Of a stretch of 52,661 bases of DNA, positions 1 to 8,500 are shown one piece after another (the stretch's first letter is position 1; each line of letters opens with the position of its first letter). This DNA comes from Lentisphaerae bacterium ADurb.BinA184. Its GTDB lineage: Bacteria > Verrucomicrobiota > Lentisphaeria > Oligosphaerales > MVZH01. The notes beneath the pieces are model-generated. The model did not search any database. It worked only from the letters and a program-made list of their open reading frames with translations, and was not told where the DNA came from. The DNA lies in assembly GCA_002068325.1 (NCBI GenBank), contig MVZH01000004.1:1-52661 (forward strand), given 5' to 3'. The position numbers were made by a program, and so were the translations under genes.

Positions 1-155
1 GTCAATCATTCCGTATATCATGGCCCGGCGCACAGCCGGCGGCCCGGCCAGATGTCAGATTGCACATACCGTACGTCCGACTTCCGAGACTTGCAAGGGG
101 GCGCCGCCGTGAGGGGGGCCAGGCGTCATGGCCGCCGAAACGGCCGGCTCCCTTT

Positions 156-201
156 GTTCTTGCCGGAACTTGACAATGATGCGGAGATCCATTAGTGTAA
201 T
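156..201 (+). promoter_or_regulatory. Possible SOS-type operator and promoter of the integrase gene
   Basis: Positions 156-169 form the palindrome GTTC-N6-GAAC, directly followed by TTGACA at 170-175, a perfect -35 hexamer. A -10 is weak: TAGTGT at 193-198 (17-bp spacer) or TGTAAT at 196-201. Integron integrase genes are commonly LexA-repressed, and LexA sites are usually palindromes built from GTTC/GAAC arms, so repression here is a reasonable inference. The N6 spacing does not exactly match the LexA motifs I know. Confidence 0.35.
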
Positions 202-258
202 AGGCGGAACGCGGTACTATTGGGTGTATGTGATAGTCTCAGCCTAACGGAGGCGCCA

Positions 259-1575
259 ATGGATACCCGCCAGCTGGTGGAAGAGTTCCCTGCCTACCTG
301 GAGGCTAACCGTCTGGCCAGGCCGCAGCACATTCCCTTTCTGCAAAGCTGGGCCGAACAGTACCTCGCCACGCCCTGCGACCCGGCCTTCGGCCCGGAGG
401 ACCGCCTCCGCGCGTTCCTTGCGGCGCTTGGACAACGGCCGGGCATTGCGGACTGGCAGATCCGTCAGGCGGAGAACTCCGTCAGGCTCCTGCGCCAGTT
501 CGCCATTCAGAGGCAGTTGCCGACGTCTGGGGTGCCGACACAGGCGTCCCCTCCATCGTCGGCCGGTACCCAGGGCGCAACCGAGAGAGACAGCCCCCTC
601 CACCTGACAGGCGCATGGGGCGTGACACTATCGGACGCGTCGAAGCTCTTGCGCCTCCGGCACTACTCACCCAAGACGCAGAGCGTGTACCTGGACTGGG
701 CGCGTCGGTTTGCCGTGTACTGCCGCATGCGCCCTCCGACAGCTCTTGGCGAGGCCGACGTCAAGCGTTACCTCAGTCACCTGGCCATGGAACGCCGTGT
801 GGCGGCCTCGACGCAGAACCAGGCGTTCAACGCGTTGCTCTTTCTTTTCCGTGAGGTTCTGGTGCAGCCGCTGGACGGACTGCAGGACACGGTTCGGGCC
901 AGGCGTGGCGCGCGTCTGCCGGTCGTCTTTAGCCAGGAGGAGGTCAGGCGGCTGTTGGATGCCATGGCCGGGACGACGAAACTGATGGCCCAGTTGACCT
1001 ACGGTGCGGGGCTTCGGCTCATGGAATGCGTCACGCTGCGGGTGAAGGATTTGGATTTCGACCAGCGGCGGGTGATCGTGCGGCGCGGCAAGGGCGACAA
1101 GGACCGGAGCACCCTCCTGCCGGCCAGCCTGGTTGACCCCCTCAAGGCGCACCTGTGGCGCGTGAAGGCACGTCACGATGCCGATTTGGCCGAAGGGCAT
1201 GGCGAGGTCCGACTGCCGGACGCGCTGGATCGCAAGTACCCGAACGCCGGCAGGGAATGGGCGTGGCAATATGTGTTCCCTTCCGCCATCCTCTCCCCGG
1301 ATCGGGAGGACGGCAAGCTGCGGCGGTTCCACACGGCGGAGAGCAACCTGCAGAAGGCAGTCAAGGAGGCGTTGCGTAAGTCGGGGATACCCAAGCATGC
1401 CGGGGTGCACACCTTGCGTCACAGCTTCGCCACCCACCTCCTGGAGGCCGGCACCAACATCCGCGAGATACAGGAGTTGTTGGGGCACGCGCACGTCGAG
1501 ACGACGATGATCTACACTCACGTGCTCCGTGAAATCTCGCCACGGGCCGAGAGTCCGCTGGACCGGATGGCGTGA
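259..1575 (+). CDS. Integron-type tyrosine recombinase with extra N-terminal domain
   Basis: A site-specific recombinase of the integron integrase family, which would join attC and attI sites. The ATG at 259 is chosen because GGAGG lies at 249-253; an upstream ATG at 220 lacks such a site. The 438-residue protein carries the catalytic set: Arg in GLRLMEC (~253), HxxR in HTLRH (384-387), the GH histidine (~410) and the Tyr nucleophile in IYTHVL (~419). The segment YPNAGREWAWQYVFPS (~327-342), just before the HxxR box, is the insertion that separates integron integrases from XerC/D. The family is usually 320-340 residues; the first ~115 residues are additional and resemble a second SAM-like DNA-binding domain. 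No attC sites or cassettes were recognised, but a cassette array would lie left of the gene, beyond the window edge. Confidence 0.88.
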   Translation: MDTRQLVEEFPAYLEANRLARPQHIPFLQSWAEQYLATPCDPAFGPEDRLRAFLAALGQRPGIADWQIRQAENSVRLLRQFAIQRQLPTSGVPTQASPPSSAGTQGATERDSPLHLTGAWGVTLSDASKLLRLRHYSPKTQSVYLDWARRFAVYCRMRPPTALGEADVKRYLSHLAMERRVAASTQNQAFNALLFLFREVLVQPLDGLQDTVRARRGARLPVVFSQEEVRRLLDAMAGTTKLMAQLTYGAGLRLMECVTLRVKDLDFDQRRVIVRRGKGDKDRSTLLPASLVDPLKAHLWRVKARHDADLAEGHGEVRLPDALDRKYPNAGREWAWQYVFPSAILSPDREDGKLRRFHTAESNLQKAVKEALRKSGIPKHAGVHTLRHSFATHLLEAGTNIREIQELLGHAHVETTMIYTHVLREISPRAESPLDRMA

Positions 1576-1617
1576 GCCAGCACCCGCGTCCGTCTCTGAC
1601 CTCCTCCTCCCTGGTCA

Positions 1618-2115
1618 TCATCCTGAGGCCGCAGTTCCGGCACTCCCGCACCCGGATGATGCGGCCGTGCCGGCGCCGGCGTCGCTGCCGTCCCCGCGCC
1701 TGTGAGCCTGGTGGGCATCCGCCGCCGCCCACATCTTCCGCTGTTTCCGCCAGTCGAGGACGGAGGCGACTGGGCGGAGCATGTGCTCGCGGACCGGGTC
1801 GCGGCCATGCTGAGTCAGCGGCAGGAAGAGGATGGCCTCCTGGATATCGGGCGCGAGGCAGAGCAGGTTCATGATCTGGGTGACGCGGGCGCGGGTGACG
1901 TGGCCCAGCCGGGCGACCTCGGCATAGTCGTCGACCTCGCCGCGCTGCAGGAGATCGTCCGGCCGGATGGCCAGGGCCATGAGGCGCGCAAGGCGCGGCA
2001 CCCGCCCAGGAGGAAGGGCGGCCGGCTCAGGCCTGGCGCCTTCGGCCAGCAGCTTGCGCCGGCCGCGGCCGTGCCGAAAATGGACCTGCCTGACGATGGT
2101 GACGGGCCTGCTCAT
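1618..2115 (-). CDS. Accessory HTH protein of a serine-recombinase element
   Basis: A 165-residue protein with a central helix-turn-helix-like stretch (VARLGHVTRARVTQI, then NLLCLAP) and a basic N-terminus. Small genes like this commonly sit directly downstream of large serine recombinases in Planctomycetota-type genomes, and I assign it by that context. The ATG at 2115 has AGGAGG about 7 bases upstream. Its ATG overlaps the TGA of the recombinase remnant (ATGA), which shows former translational coupling. The C-terminal ~30 residues are low-complexity Ala/Gly. It converges with the integrase gene, leaving 42 bases between the stops. Its biochemical role is unknown. Confidence 0.6.
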   Translation of the reverse strand: MSRPVTIVRQVHFRHGRGRRKLLAEGARPEPAALPPGRVPRLARLMALAIRPDDLLQRGEVDDYAEVARLGHVTRARVTQIMNLLCLAPDIQEAILFLPLTQHGRDPVREHMLRPVASVLDWRKQRKMWAAADAHQAHRRGDGSDAGAGTAASSGCGSAGTAASG

Positions 2116-2276
2116 GCCGGTACCTCCTGCTGCTTCGCCTCGTCCACGAGCGACCGGATGCCCGTCGGATGAAGCGTGGTCGCGACCGTGCCCCTGGCGC
2201 CGTCGTAGCCCACATGCTCGACTAGGAATTGGTGTTGATTCGACCGGAGGTGGCTGGTTACCAAGTGACCGGTAAC
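2112..2276 (-). pseudogene. C-terminal remnant of a large serine recombinase
   Basis: Reading leftward, the frame gives the pieces QHQFLVEHVGYDG, GTVATTLHPTGIRSL and DEAKQQEVPA before a TGA at 2112-2114. The pattern LVE-V-YDG followed by a T-HPTGI motif is the typical end of large serine recombinases whose next gene is the small HTH protein found here. Only about 50 codons remain; the catalytic N-terminal domain and the zinc-binding and recombinase domains are missing. The frame is open to about 2345, but nothing upstream of ~2276 looks homologous. The stretch 2277-2626 holds no other gene I can support. Confidence 0.6.
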
Positions 2277-2626
2277 CTCGGGAGGACTGCCAGCGCGGAA
2301 CGCACCCGAACAGGCTACGGACGCGTCTCTTGGGGGAATCCGTAAACCCGCAGGTACTGTTCATTCAATGCATCGCGATCGGGGGCGAGATCTGCCGTCG
2401 TCCGCGAGTCGGGCCGACACGCGCGACGTGGGCATCGGGCCCCTGGCGGCTACAGGGCGGACGGGTCATGAGCCACTTCTTTTTTCGCGTGAATCACGGG
2501 CACCCGTGGTTAACGCCCGACGCCGTGGGCTGACGCCCCCGGCGTTTCGTGTTTCTACCCGTTGCGCGCAAAGGGGTTGCGCGCTTCCCCGCCGTCCGCT
2601 GCCTTTTCTCCAGTTCGAGGGAGAGT

Positions 2627-3055
2627 CTATGGGGTGCGAATGCAACCATGATGGTTGCGACCGGACGCTCCCGACCGTCGCCAGGGCCGTGACCTGCACG
2701 CGGTTCTGGCGCTTGCCAGCAACGCGCCCACCGCAGCGCAGTACTCGTCCAACGTCTCCACCCAACGGGCAAGACAATCTCCTCCGGTGCGCGTCAGCCG
2801 GTACAGCCGCCGGTCCGGCCCGATTTCCGAAGGTTTCCATTCGCCGGCAACAAGGCCGCGCCGCTCCATCGTCTTCAGCGTCCTGTACAGTCCCGTCGTG
2901 TCCAGCTTTCCGCCCTTGACAACCGGCATCCTCTCCAGCTCCTCCGCGATGCGGTAGCCGTACAGGGGCTCCCGCGCCAGCGTCGTCAGGATCGCCGGCT
3001 GGACGAGCTTGTTCAGCGTCGCGCCGGTACACGGACCGTTGACCCGTTCGCTCAT
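2627..3055 (-). CDS. PadR-family transcriptional regulator
   Basis: A 142-residue winged-helix DNA-binding protein. The N-terminal ~85 residues match PadR regulators: LVQPAILTTLAREPLYGYRIAEEL, in two parts, then LYRTLKTMERRGLVAGEW for the recognition helix and wing. The short C-terminal helical region (WVETLDEYCAAVGALL) would form the dimer interface, and the last ~25 residues are basic and unlike the family. It lies 41 bases downstream of the phosphatase-like gene on the same strand, so the two probably share a transcript and PadR may autoregulate it. The effector is unknown; the neighbour suggests oxyanion or envelope stress. Confidence 0.85.
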   Translation of the reverse strand: MSERVNGPCTGATLNKLVQPAILTTLAREPLYGYRIAEELERMPVVKGGKLDTTGLYRTLKTMERRGLVAGEWKPSEIGPDRRLYRLTRTGGDCLARWVETLDEYCAAVGALLASARTACRSRPWRRSGASGRNHHGCIRTP

Positions 3056-3096
3056 GGTTCACCCGTCGTTGAAGCGCGTCTGCCGTGTCTGGCGCC

Positions 3097-3825
3097 TCAC
3101 GGTTTCACGGCGCCCGCGTCCATGCGCGCTCGCACGCGCTCCATGATGTAGAACATCTCCCGGGCAATCTCCTGGCATCGCTCGTTGTAGGCGACGGGCT
3201 CGTCCGGCGTGTCGTCACACAGCTTCGGGTCAACGTAGTGGATCGCGAAGCGGGCGATGGCCCCCTCGACCACCGGGCACTTCTTGTCGGCCTGGCTGCA
3301 CGTCATCAGCGCGATGAAGCCCTCGGTCGGGTTCCCGTCGGCGTTGTAGAGCTTCGAGTAGGCGCGTACCGGGGGATGGTCGTCGGAGTACTGCACCAGG
3401 TAGACGGGGTTCCCGCCTTCCGTGGTCTTCACGATGGAGAACCCCGCCCGGCGCATTGCGGCAACCGTCCGGCAGTTGCAGGCGGTCGCCTCTGTGCCCC
3501 CGGAGAAGGCATGCACCCGGTCGAGGCCGTAATAGCAGGCCGCGGTCTGCGCCCAGATTTGCGACATGTGGCTGCGGCGCGAGTTGTGCGTGCAGATGAA
3601 CGTCAGGTTGGCGTCCTTTCCCTTGGCCAGAAGGTCGTAAGCCGTCGCGGCGATCTGATCCAGCATGGCCGTCCTCTCCGCCGGCACCTCCTGAAGCGAG
3701 GCGGCAACCTGCTGCACGTAGGGGCGAAGCGGATCAACCAGAACCGATTTGGCGATGTAGCTGGGGGCGGCTGCACACCCCGCGCCCCAGAGTGCCACGA
3801 GAGCTGTCCGTCGTATGAGGTTCAT
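3097..3825 (-). CDS. Exported low-molecular-weight phosphatase / ArsC-like protein
   Basis: A 242-residue protein of the low-molecular-weight protein-tyrosine-phosphatase and thioredoxin-type arsenate reductase fold. The P-loop CTHNSRRS (CX5R-S) follows a beta strand (LTFI) near residue 75. Further Cys residues (CNC near 117, CSQADKKC near 176-183) could serve as resolving cysteines, as in ArsC. The N-terminus (MNLIRRTALVALWGAGC) has two arginines, a hydrophobic stretch and a Cys, suggesting export or lipid attachment, although the lipobox is not canonical. Export is unusual because this fold normally works in the cytosol. Cotranscribed with the PadR gene. Arsenate reductase and phosphotyrosine phosphatase both remain possible. 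Confidence 0.72.
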   Translation of the reverse strand: MNLIRRTALVALWGAGCAAAPSYIAKSVLVDPLRPYVQQVAASLQEVPAERTAMLDQIAATAYDLLAKGKDANLTFICTHNSRRSHMSQIWAQTAACYYGLDRVHAFSGGTEATACNCRTVAAMRRAGFSIVKTTEGGNPVYLVQYSDDHPPVRAYSKLYNADGNPTEGFIALMTCSQADKKCPVVEGAIARFAIHYVDPKLCDDTPDEPVAYNERCQEIAREMFYIMERVRARMDAGAVKP

Positions 3826-3872
3826 GCGAAGCCCTTTCCTGTTTGCCGCCTATCTATAGGACAAAGTCTGAT

Positions 3873-3900
3873 AGCATAGCGTCTGTCGCCTTGGGGTCAA
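3873..3900 (-). promoter_or_regulatory. Sigma-70-like promoter of the phosphatase-padR pair
   Basis: On the minus strand, TTGACC (3895-3900) and TATGCT (3873-3878) are separated by 16 bases, about 45-75 bases upstream of the phosphatase start at 3825. The AT-rich stretch just downstream (around 3851-3870) would hold the start of transcription and any PadR operator. The rest of the gap, 3901-4423, shows no gene or repeat that I can support. Confidence 0.5.
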
Positions 3901-4423
3901 GCGTTGCCGCGCCCTCGCAGGGGCTTCATATTGCGGGCCGCACCCGAGTGAGCCTGCCGTCGGACGGCAGAGGGGAATCGGTGCACGGTGACGGGCGGCG
4001 ATTACCGTGGGCGATCTGGAGCCTCCCCTGATGATCCGCAAGTGTCACCCGTGGTCGTCAACCGGCAGGCAGGACGGTGAGCGGCCACAACCGGCAAGCG
4101 ATCGAAGCCGTTGCCGGATGCCCCCGGAAGGTGACGGAGTACACTGACTGGACTGTCGAGCGTCCCCCTCGCGAGTGTGGCGCGTGTGCACGGGACGCCT
4201 GGGGACGAGGCGGCCGGTGCGCTGCAGAGCGTGATTGGGGACAGACTCTCAGAGGGCGGGGGCGCCGCCAGAAGGCGGGACTCCATACGGGTGGGCATGT
4301 ACGCAGTACCTAGTCCCGGCTTCGGCCGACTCCCGGACCGCTCCCCGGCCTGGACTGTCACCCCCCGCCCGCCGCGCCGGTTCACCGAACGCCTGCCGCA
4401 CGGGCGGGCGCGGGGCGGTCTGC

Positions 4424-5383
4424 CTACCTGGGGAGGACTCGGCGGATGCGCCGCAGAATGGCGCGGGCCTCGGCCGCGGAGTCCGCCGTTGTGGTGAAGA
4501 TGGCGCGGCGGTCGACGAGACGCGGCAGGACCGCGTCCAGGCCGCGGGTCCGGCACATGGCGGCAAAGGCGTGGCGTCCGAGCATGTGGGTGTGCACGAC
4601 CACGCCACCGCAGACGGCGGCCAGGCGTTCGATGCACGGCCGCTCGAACTGCTCGAACAACGCCGGGCTCATCAGGCAGGCGGCATCGAAGGAGATGTGG
4701 CCGACATTCGGGTCTGGGACCCACAGGTTCCCCATGGGCACGATGCGCCCGCCCTCGAGGCAGGAGTTGTGGCGGCGCTGCAGGTCGAAGGCCTCGATGA
4801 TGGCCTGGGTGCAGGTGTCGAGCAGGCGGCGGGAGTTTTCCGGATCGTCGAGCAGTTCCGTGAAGAGGGCCTCGCCGAGCACCGCGTTGGCCAGGTCGAG
4901 GGGGCCGTCGGCGCCGCGGAAGGCGGCCGGCAGGACACCCTCGCCGTGGTCGCGGCACCAGGCCAGCCCGCGGGCGAGGCGCCGCGGCCACGGGCTGTCC
5001 CAGTCCGCCTTCAACTGCGGCCACTCCGCGGAGCGGGCGATGACGGGCGCGCTGTAGCTGGTGCCGGCGCCGAAGGTGACCGCACCGCCGAAGAAACTGG
5101 AGTGGATGCTGATCCCGAAGTAGGGGTGGTAGCAGGGGATGGTGTCGTCAGCGATCCCCAAATCCAGCCGGGCGCGGGCCCGCCGGACTGCATTGGACAC
5201 GTTCACCACGACGTATCGGTCGTAGTCCTGTTCCCAGTCCAGACCGTCGAAGGCCGGCGGCTCAGGCAGCCCCGGCACCGCGACCGGGACGCTGATCTTG
5301 ACGAGATGCTGACGCTGTCCGGCAAAGAACTCGCGGTGGCGCGCGATGGCGCGCGCGATGGCGGGGTGCAGGGCAGGGGGCAT
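4424..5383 (-). CDS. Uroporphyrinogen decarboxylase (URO-D)-like protein
   Basis: A 319-residue protein resembling the divergent URO-D-like / corrinoid methyltransferase-like proteins that are abundant in PVC bacteria next to sugar-degradation genes. Visible signs are the segments GHISFDAACLMSP and FEQFERPCIERLAAVCGGVVVHTHMLGRHAF (in pieces, residues ~225-270), where a barrel with a histidine-rich active end is expected. True HemE hallmarks such as the N-terminal RQAGR motif are absent, so heme synthesis is unlikely. Many relatives in this superfamily transfer methyl groups to or from cobamide cofactors, but the substrate cannot be read here. It follows the 1304-aa exported protein on the same strand with a 128-base gap. 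Confidence 0.6.
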   Translation of the reverse strand: MPPALHPAIARAIARHREFFAGQRQHLVKISVPVAVPGLPEPPAFDGLDWEQDYDRYVVVNVSNAVRRARARLDLGIADDTIPCYHPYFGISIHSSFFGGAVTFGAGTSYSAPVIARSAEWPQLKADWDSPWPRRLARGLAWCRDHGEGVLPAAFRGADGPLDLANAVLGEALFTELLDDPENSRRLLDTCTQAIIEAFDLQRRHNSCLEGGRIVPMGNLWVPDPNVGHISFDAACLMSPALFEQFERPCIERLAAVCGGVVVHTHMLGRHAFAAMCRTRGLDAVLPRLVDRRAIFTTTADSAAEARAILRRIRRVLPR

Positions 5384-5511
5384 CGGTTCTGCCTCTCATG
5401 CGGTCGGGTTGGAGTTGGACTCAGCCGCGTCGCCTCGGTCAGGCGGACGGCCGTGCGGCGCAGGTCTGGGCACCGCCGGGCGGCGCCGGCCACGGGATCT
5501 TCGAAGGTCTT

Positions 5512-8500
5512 CTACTTGGTCTCCGTCGCGGGGTCGGGCGGTGGCGGCGCCATGCCGACGCCCACGCGTTCGAGGGTGCCGTCCACGATGTTCCGCTTCG
5601 CCAGCAGGATCTCCTGCCGCCCCGCCGCCAGTTCGATCTCGCCGGCCAGTTCGATGACCACCTCCTCGTCGGCAAACTCCTGCGGCACCGGGTTCAAGCG
5701 GATCATGACCTTGCGCGTGCCGGTCTGAGTCGGTGACAGGGCGCCGGCCGGCTGGCCGTTGACGAAGACCTCGAACGCCATCGGCCGGCGTTCGCTGGGC
5801 ACAAGCCGGTCGCGCAGGGCGAGGAGATCCTCCCACTGCGCCTGTGAACACGGCCGGCGGTCGCTGTAGCGGAAGACGCCCTGGGCGACGATGCGCGTCT
5901 TCCCGGCGGTCTTGACATCGGCGGTGACGGCGACACCCTCGCTGAAGCGCAGGTCGGGCACCAGCATTCCGGCCGTTGCGGTTTCGACCCAGGCTCCGTG
6001 CGAGCGGTCATACAGCAAGTACTGTTTGGGCTCGAAGACGGCGGGCAGTGGCATGGCCGTTGCCGGCTGGCGAACCGGGCGTTGGACTTCCTCCGGTGAC
6101 GGCGGCCGTGCGTCGGGGAAGACGATACTGAAAGGTGCCGGCGCCTGGCCGCTCGTGGCGCCTCTTGCGGAGAGGCCGCGCGGTCTCGGGGCGGCGGCTC
6201 CTCCGCCGACGGCGTACTGCCGCCACAGTTCGGCGCGGGCCGCCTGCACACTGGGCGTCAAGCGGTCCGCGGGGAGCCTGGCCAGCGCCGTGGCGCCGGC
6301 CACCAGCCCCTCGAGGTCGGCGGCCTGGATGACCATGGCGGCGATGCGCGGGGCAAACGCCCAGGCGACGCCGTGAATGACCGCCCGGCCGGGGCCGGGG
6401 AACTCCGGCGTCGCCGCCGGCCACAGCAGGCCGCGCGCCTCGAGGGTTTCGGCCGGCGGGCAGTCGGCGGTGCCGGTCCGGTCGAGGAGGATGACCGGTC
6501 GCCCGAAGCGCCAGCCGGCCAGCGCCGCGAACCAGTCGTTGGCGTTCACCGTCTCGCGTCTGATGGTGCCGAAGGCCTCGCCACGGTCGACACGGGAGTT
6601 TTCCGCCCCCTTGGCTGCGTCGGGCTCGTAGGCCAACGTGTACGTCGTGAGCGCCGGGTTGCGTTGGATCTCGACCGTGACGCCGTGCGCCGCCAGCACC
6701 TCACGCGCGGTCTCCGCCACCCGCATCAGCCCCTCGGCCTCGGGCGAGTCGAAGACTGGCAGGACCACCACCTGCCCCTTGGTCAGCAGCGCGGTCACCG
6801 CGGCCGTGCCCCGGAGAATTGCGGAGTCCGCAATCCGTACGGCCGGCGGCTGAGCCTTGGCGGCCCGCACGGTCACCGGCAGCGTCGTGGTCATGCCGTC
6901 GAGCTGGCTGCGGGCGGTGACCGTCCATTGGCCGGCCGGCAGGTTGACGGGCAGCGGGATCGTCATGGCAAACTCGCCCCGTTCATCGGTCGCGCGGTAG
7001 AAGTCCTGCCACAGCCGTCCGTCCGGGCGGCGGATGGCGAGGTGGAACGGGATGACGGCGGGCAGGGGGCGGCGCCTGCTGTCGCTGAACTCGACGCTGA
7101 GTGTGAGGTCGGTTCCCAGTGTCACCCTCTGCGAGGCTCGCAACGCGACCGAGCGGACGGGCGCGGGCAGGACGGCGTAAACGCGCGCGGTGGTGGCAGA
7201 CAGATCCCCGTCCAGAGGCGCCAGCGGGCCGAGCGCCTTTTCCTCGGTGCAGTCGTAGAGCACGGCGTCGGCCGGCGCGTGCGGGGTGAGGGCGAGCCTT
7301 TCGCGCACCTGGTGCCAGTCGGCTTGAGTGTGGACGTGCGAGTCGTTGACGGCGATGACGTAGCGGGCCGCGCCGCCGCGCAGCTGGAGCAGGGAGACTT
7401 GGGCGCTGCCGCCTGCCGTCGAGGAGAAGAGGCCGCGCCCGGTGTCGCCCAGCGCCTTGGTGAAGGCGGGCGCCAGCTCGGCGTGCCAGCGCGCGTACAT
7501 GAGGGTGTCGTTGTCGCCGCCGACCATGTTGGGGGCGCCCCAGTTGTGCGGCTTACCGTCCTCAGTGAAGGGGAGAGTCAGCCCGAGCGGTTCCGCCTTG
7601 GGGAGTCCGACCGCGGTGTTGCCGTCCACCAGCACCCGCCCGCCGGCGGCGGCGAAGGCGGCGAGGGCCGCCGTCACCTCGGCCGGCATCTCAAAGGTCT
7701 GCCCGAGGATCACCAAGGCGCGGACATCGTTCGCCTGGCCGGCGGCCAGCTCCTCCTCGGTGACGAAGCGCGGCGTGTAGCCCAGGCGAGTCAGGGCGAC
7801 CAGCGCCTTGTAGTGCGGTACCCCGTACCCCATCGCCAGGTGCTGGCGCTGCAACTGACTCCTGGAGAACAGGATGCCGACGCCGAAGTCGCCGCGGGCG
7901 GCCACCGCCAGGGCGGCGAAGCGGTCGAGGAATTCACGGCCAGCGCGCACATCGGCCTCGCCGGACTTGCCGGTGATGGCCTGCCAGTTCGACTCGCGGT
8001 TCATGCCGCCGAGCAGGTTGCTGAAGCCTTCGAGTGCGAACCCGATGGCGGTGGCGCCGTGCGCCAGCCCGTGCGCGGCGACCCGCACCAGCTTGCCAGG
8101 ATAGGCGGCGCGGGCGTGCGCCGCCGCCATGGCCGTGCTGATCCAGAGCGGACGGCCGTCGCGGTGCATGGCCAGCAGGGCCTGCGTGAACAGCCATTGC
8201 CAGGCGTAGTCCGGGCCGCCGACCTGGTCATTCCAAGTGGATTGATAGCGGAAGTCCAGCGGCGCGTAGGCCGAGGGGAAGTACTGGCCGTGGCGCACGG
8301 CGCAGTGGTCCACCTGCACGCTGGCGGTGTTGCGCAGCGACGGGTCGAGCGAGGCGAGGTTGCGGCTGAAGACGCTGTAGACCTCGCGGTACTGATCCAT
8401 GAGGAAGGCGGACCAGGCGTCGAGGCGCGTCTCGAAGGCGGCCCGTTCGGTCTCCGTCATCGGCGTGGCGTGCGGCGCGATCTCTTCGAGCCAGCCTCGC

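Noticed and set aside
220..258. Earlier ATG for the integrase at 220
   Set aside because: It lacks a ribosome site and adds 13 residues of no clear fold; the ATG at 259 has GGAGG in the right place.
1..258. Integron attachment site or cassettes upstream of the integrase
   Set aside because: I could not find paired RYYYAAC/GTTRRRY core sites or an attC-like fold in the 258 bases available.
2470..2560. GC-rich imperfect repeats around GTGGTTAACGCC as an attC site
   Set aside because: The arms do not form the required core boxes and the fold is weak.
3901..4423. A gene in the gap between the phosphatase and URO-D-like genes
   Set aside because: Open frames there are antisense or composition-driven, with no motif or ribosome site.
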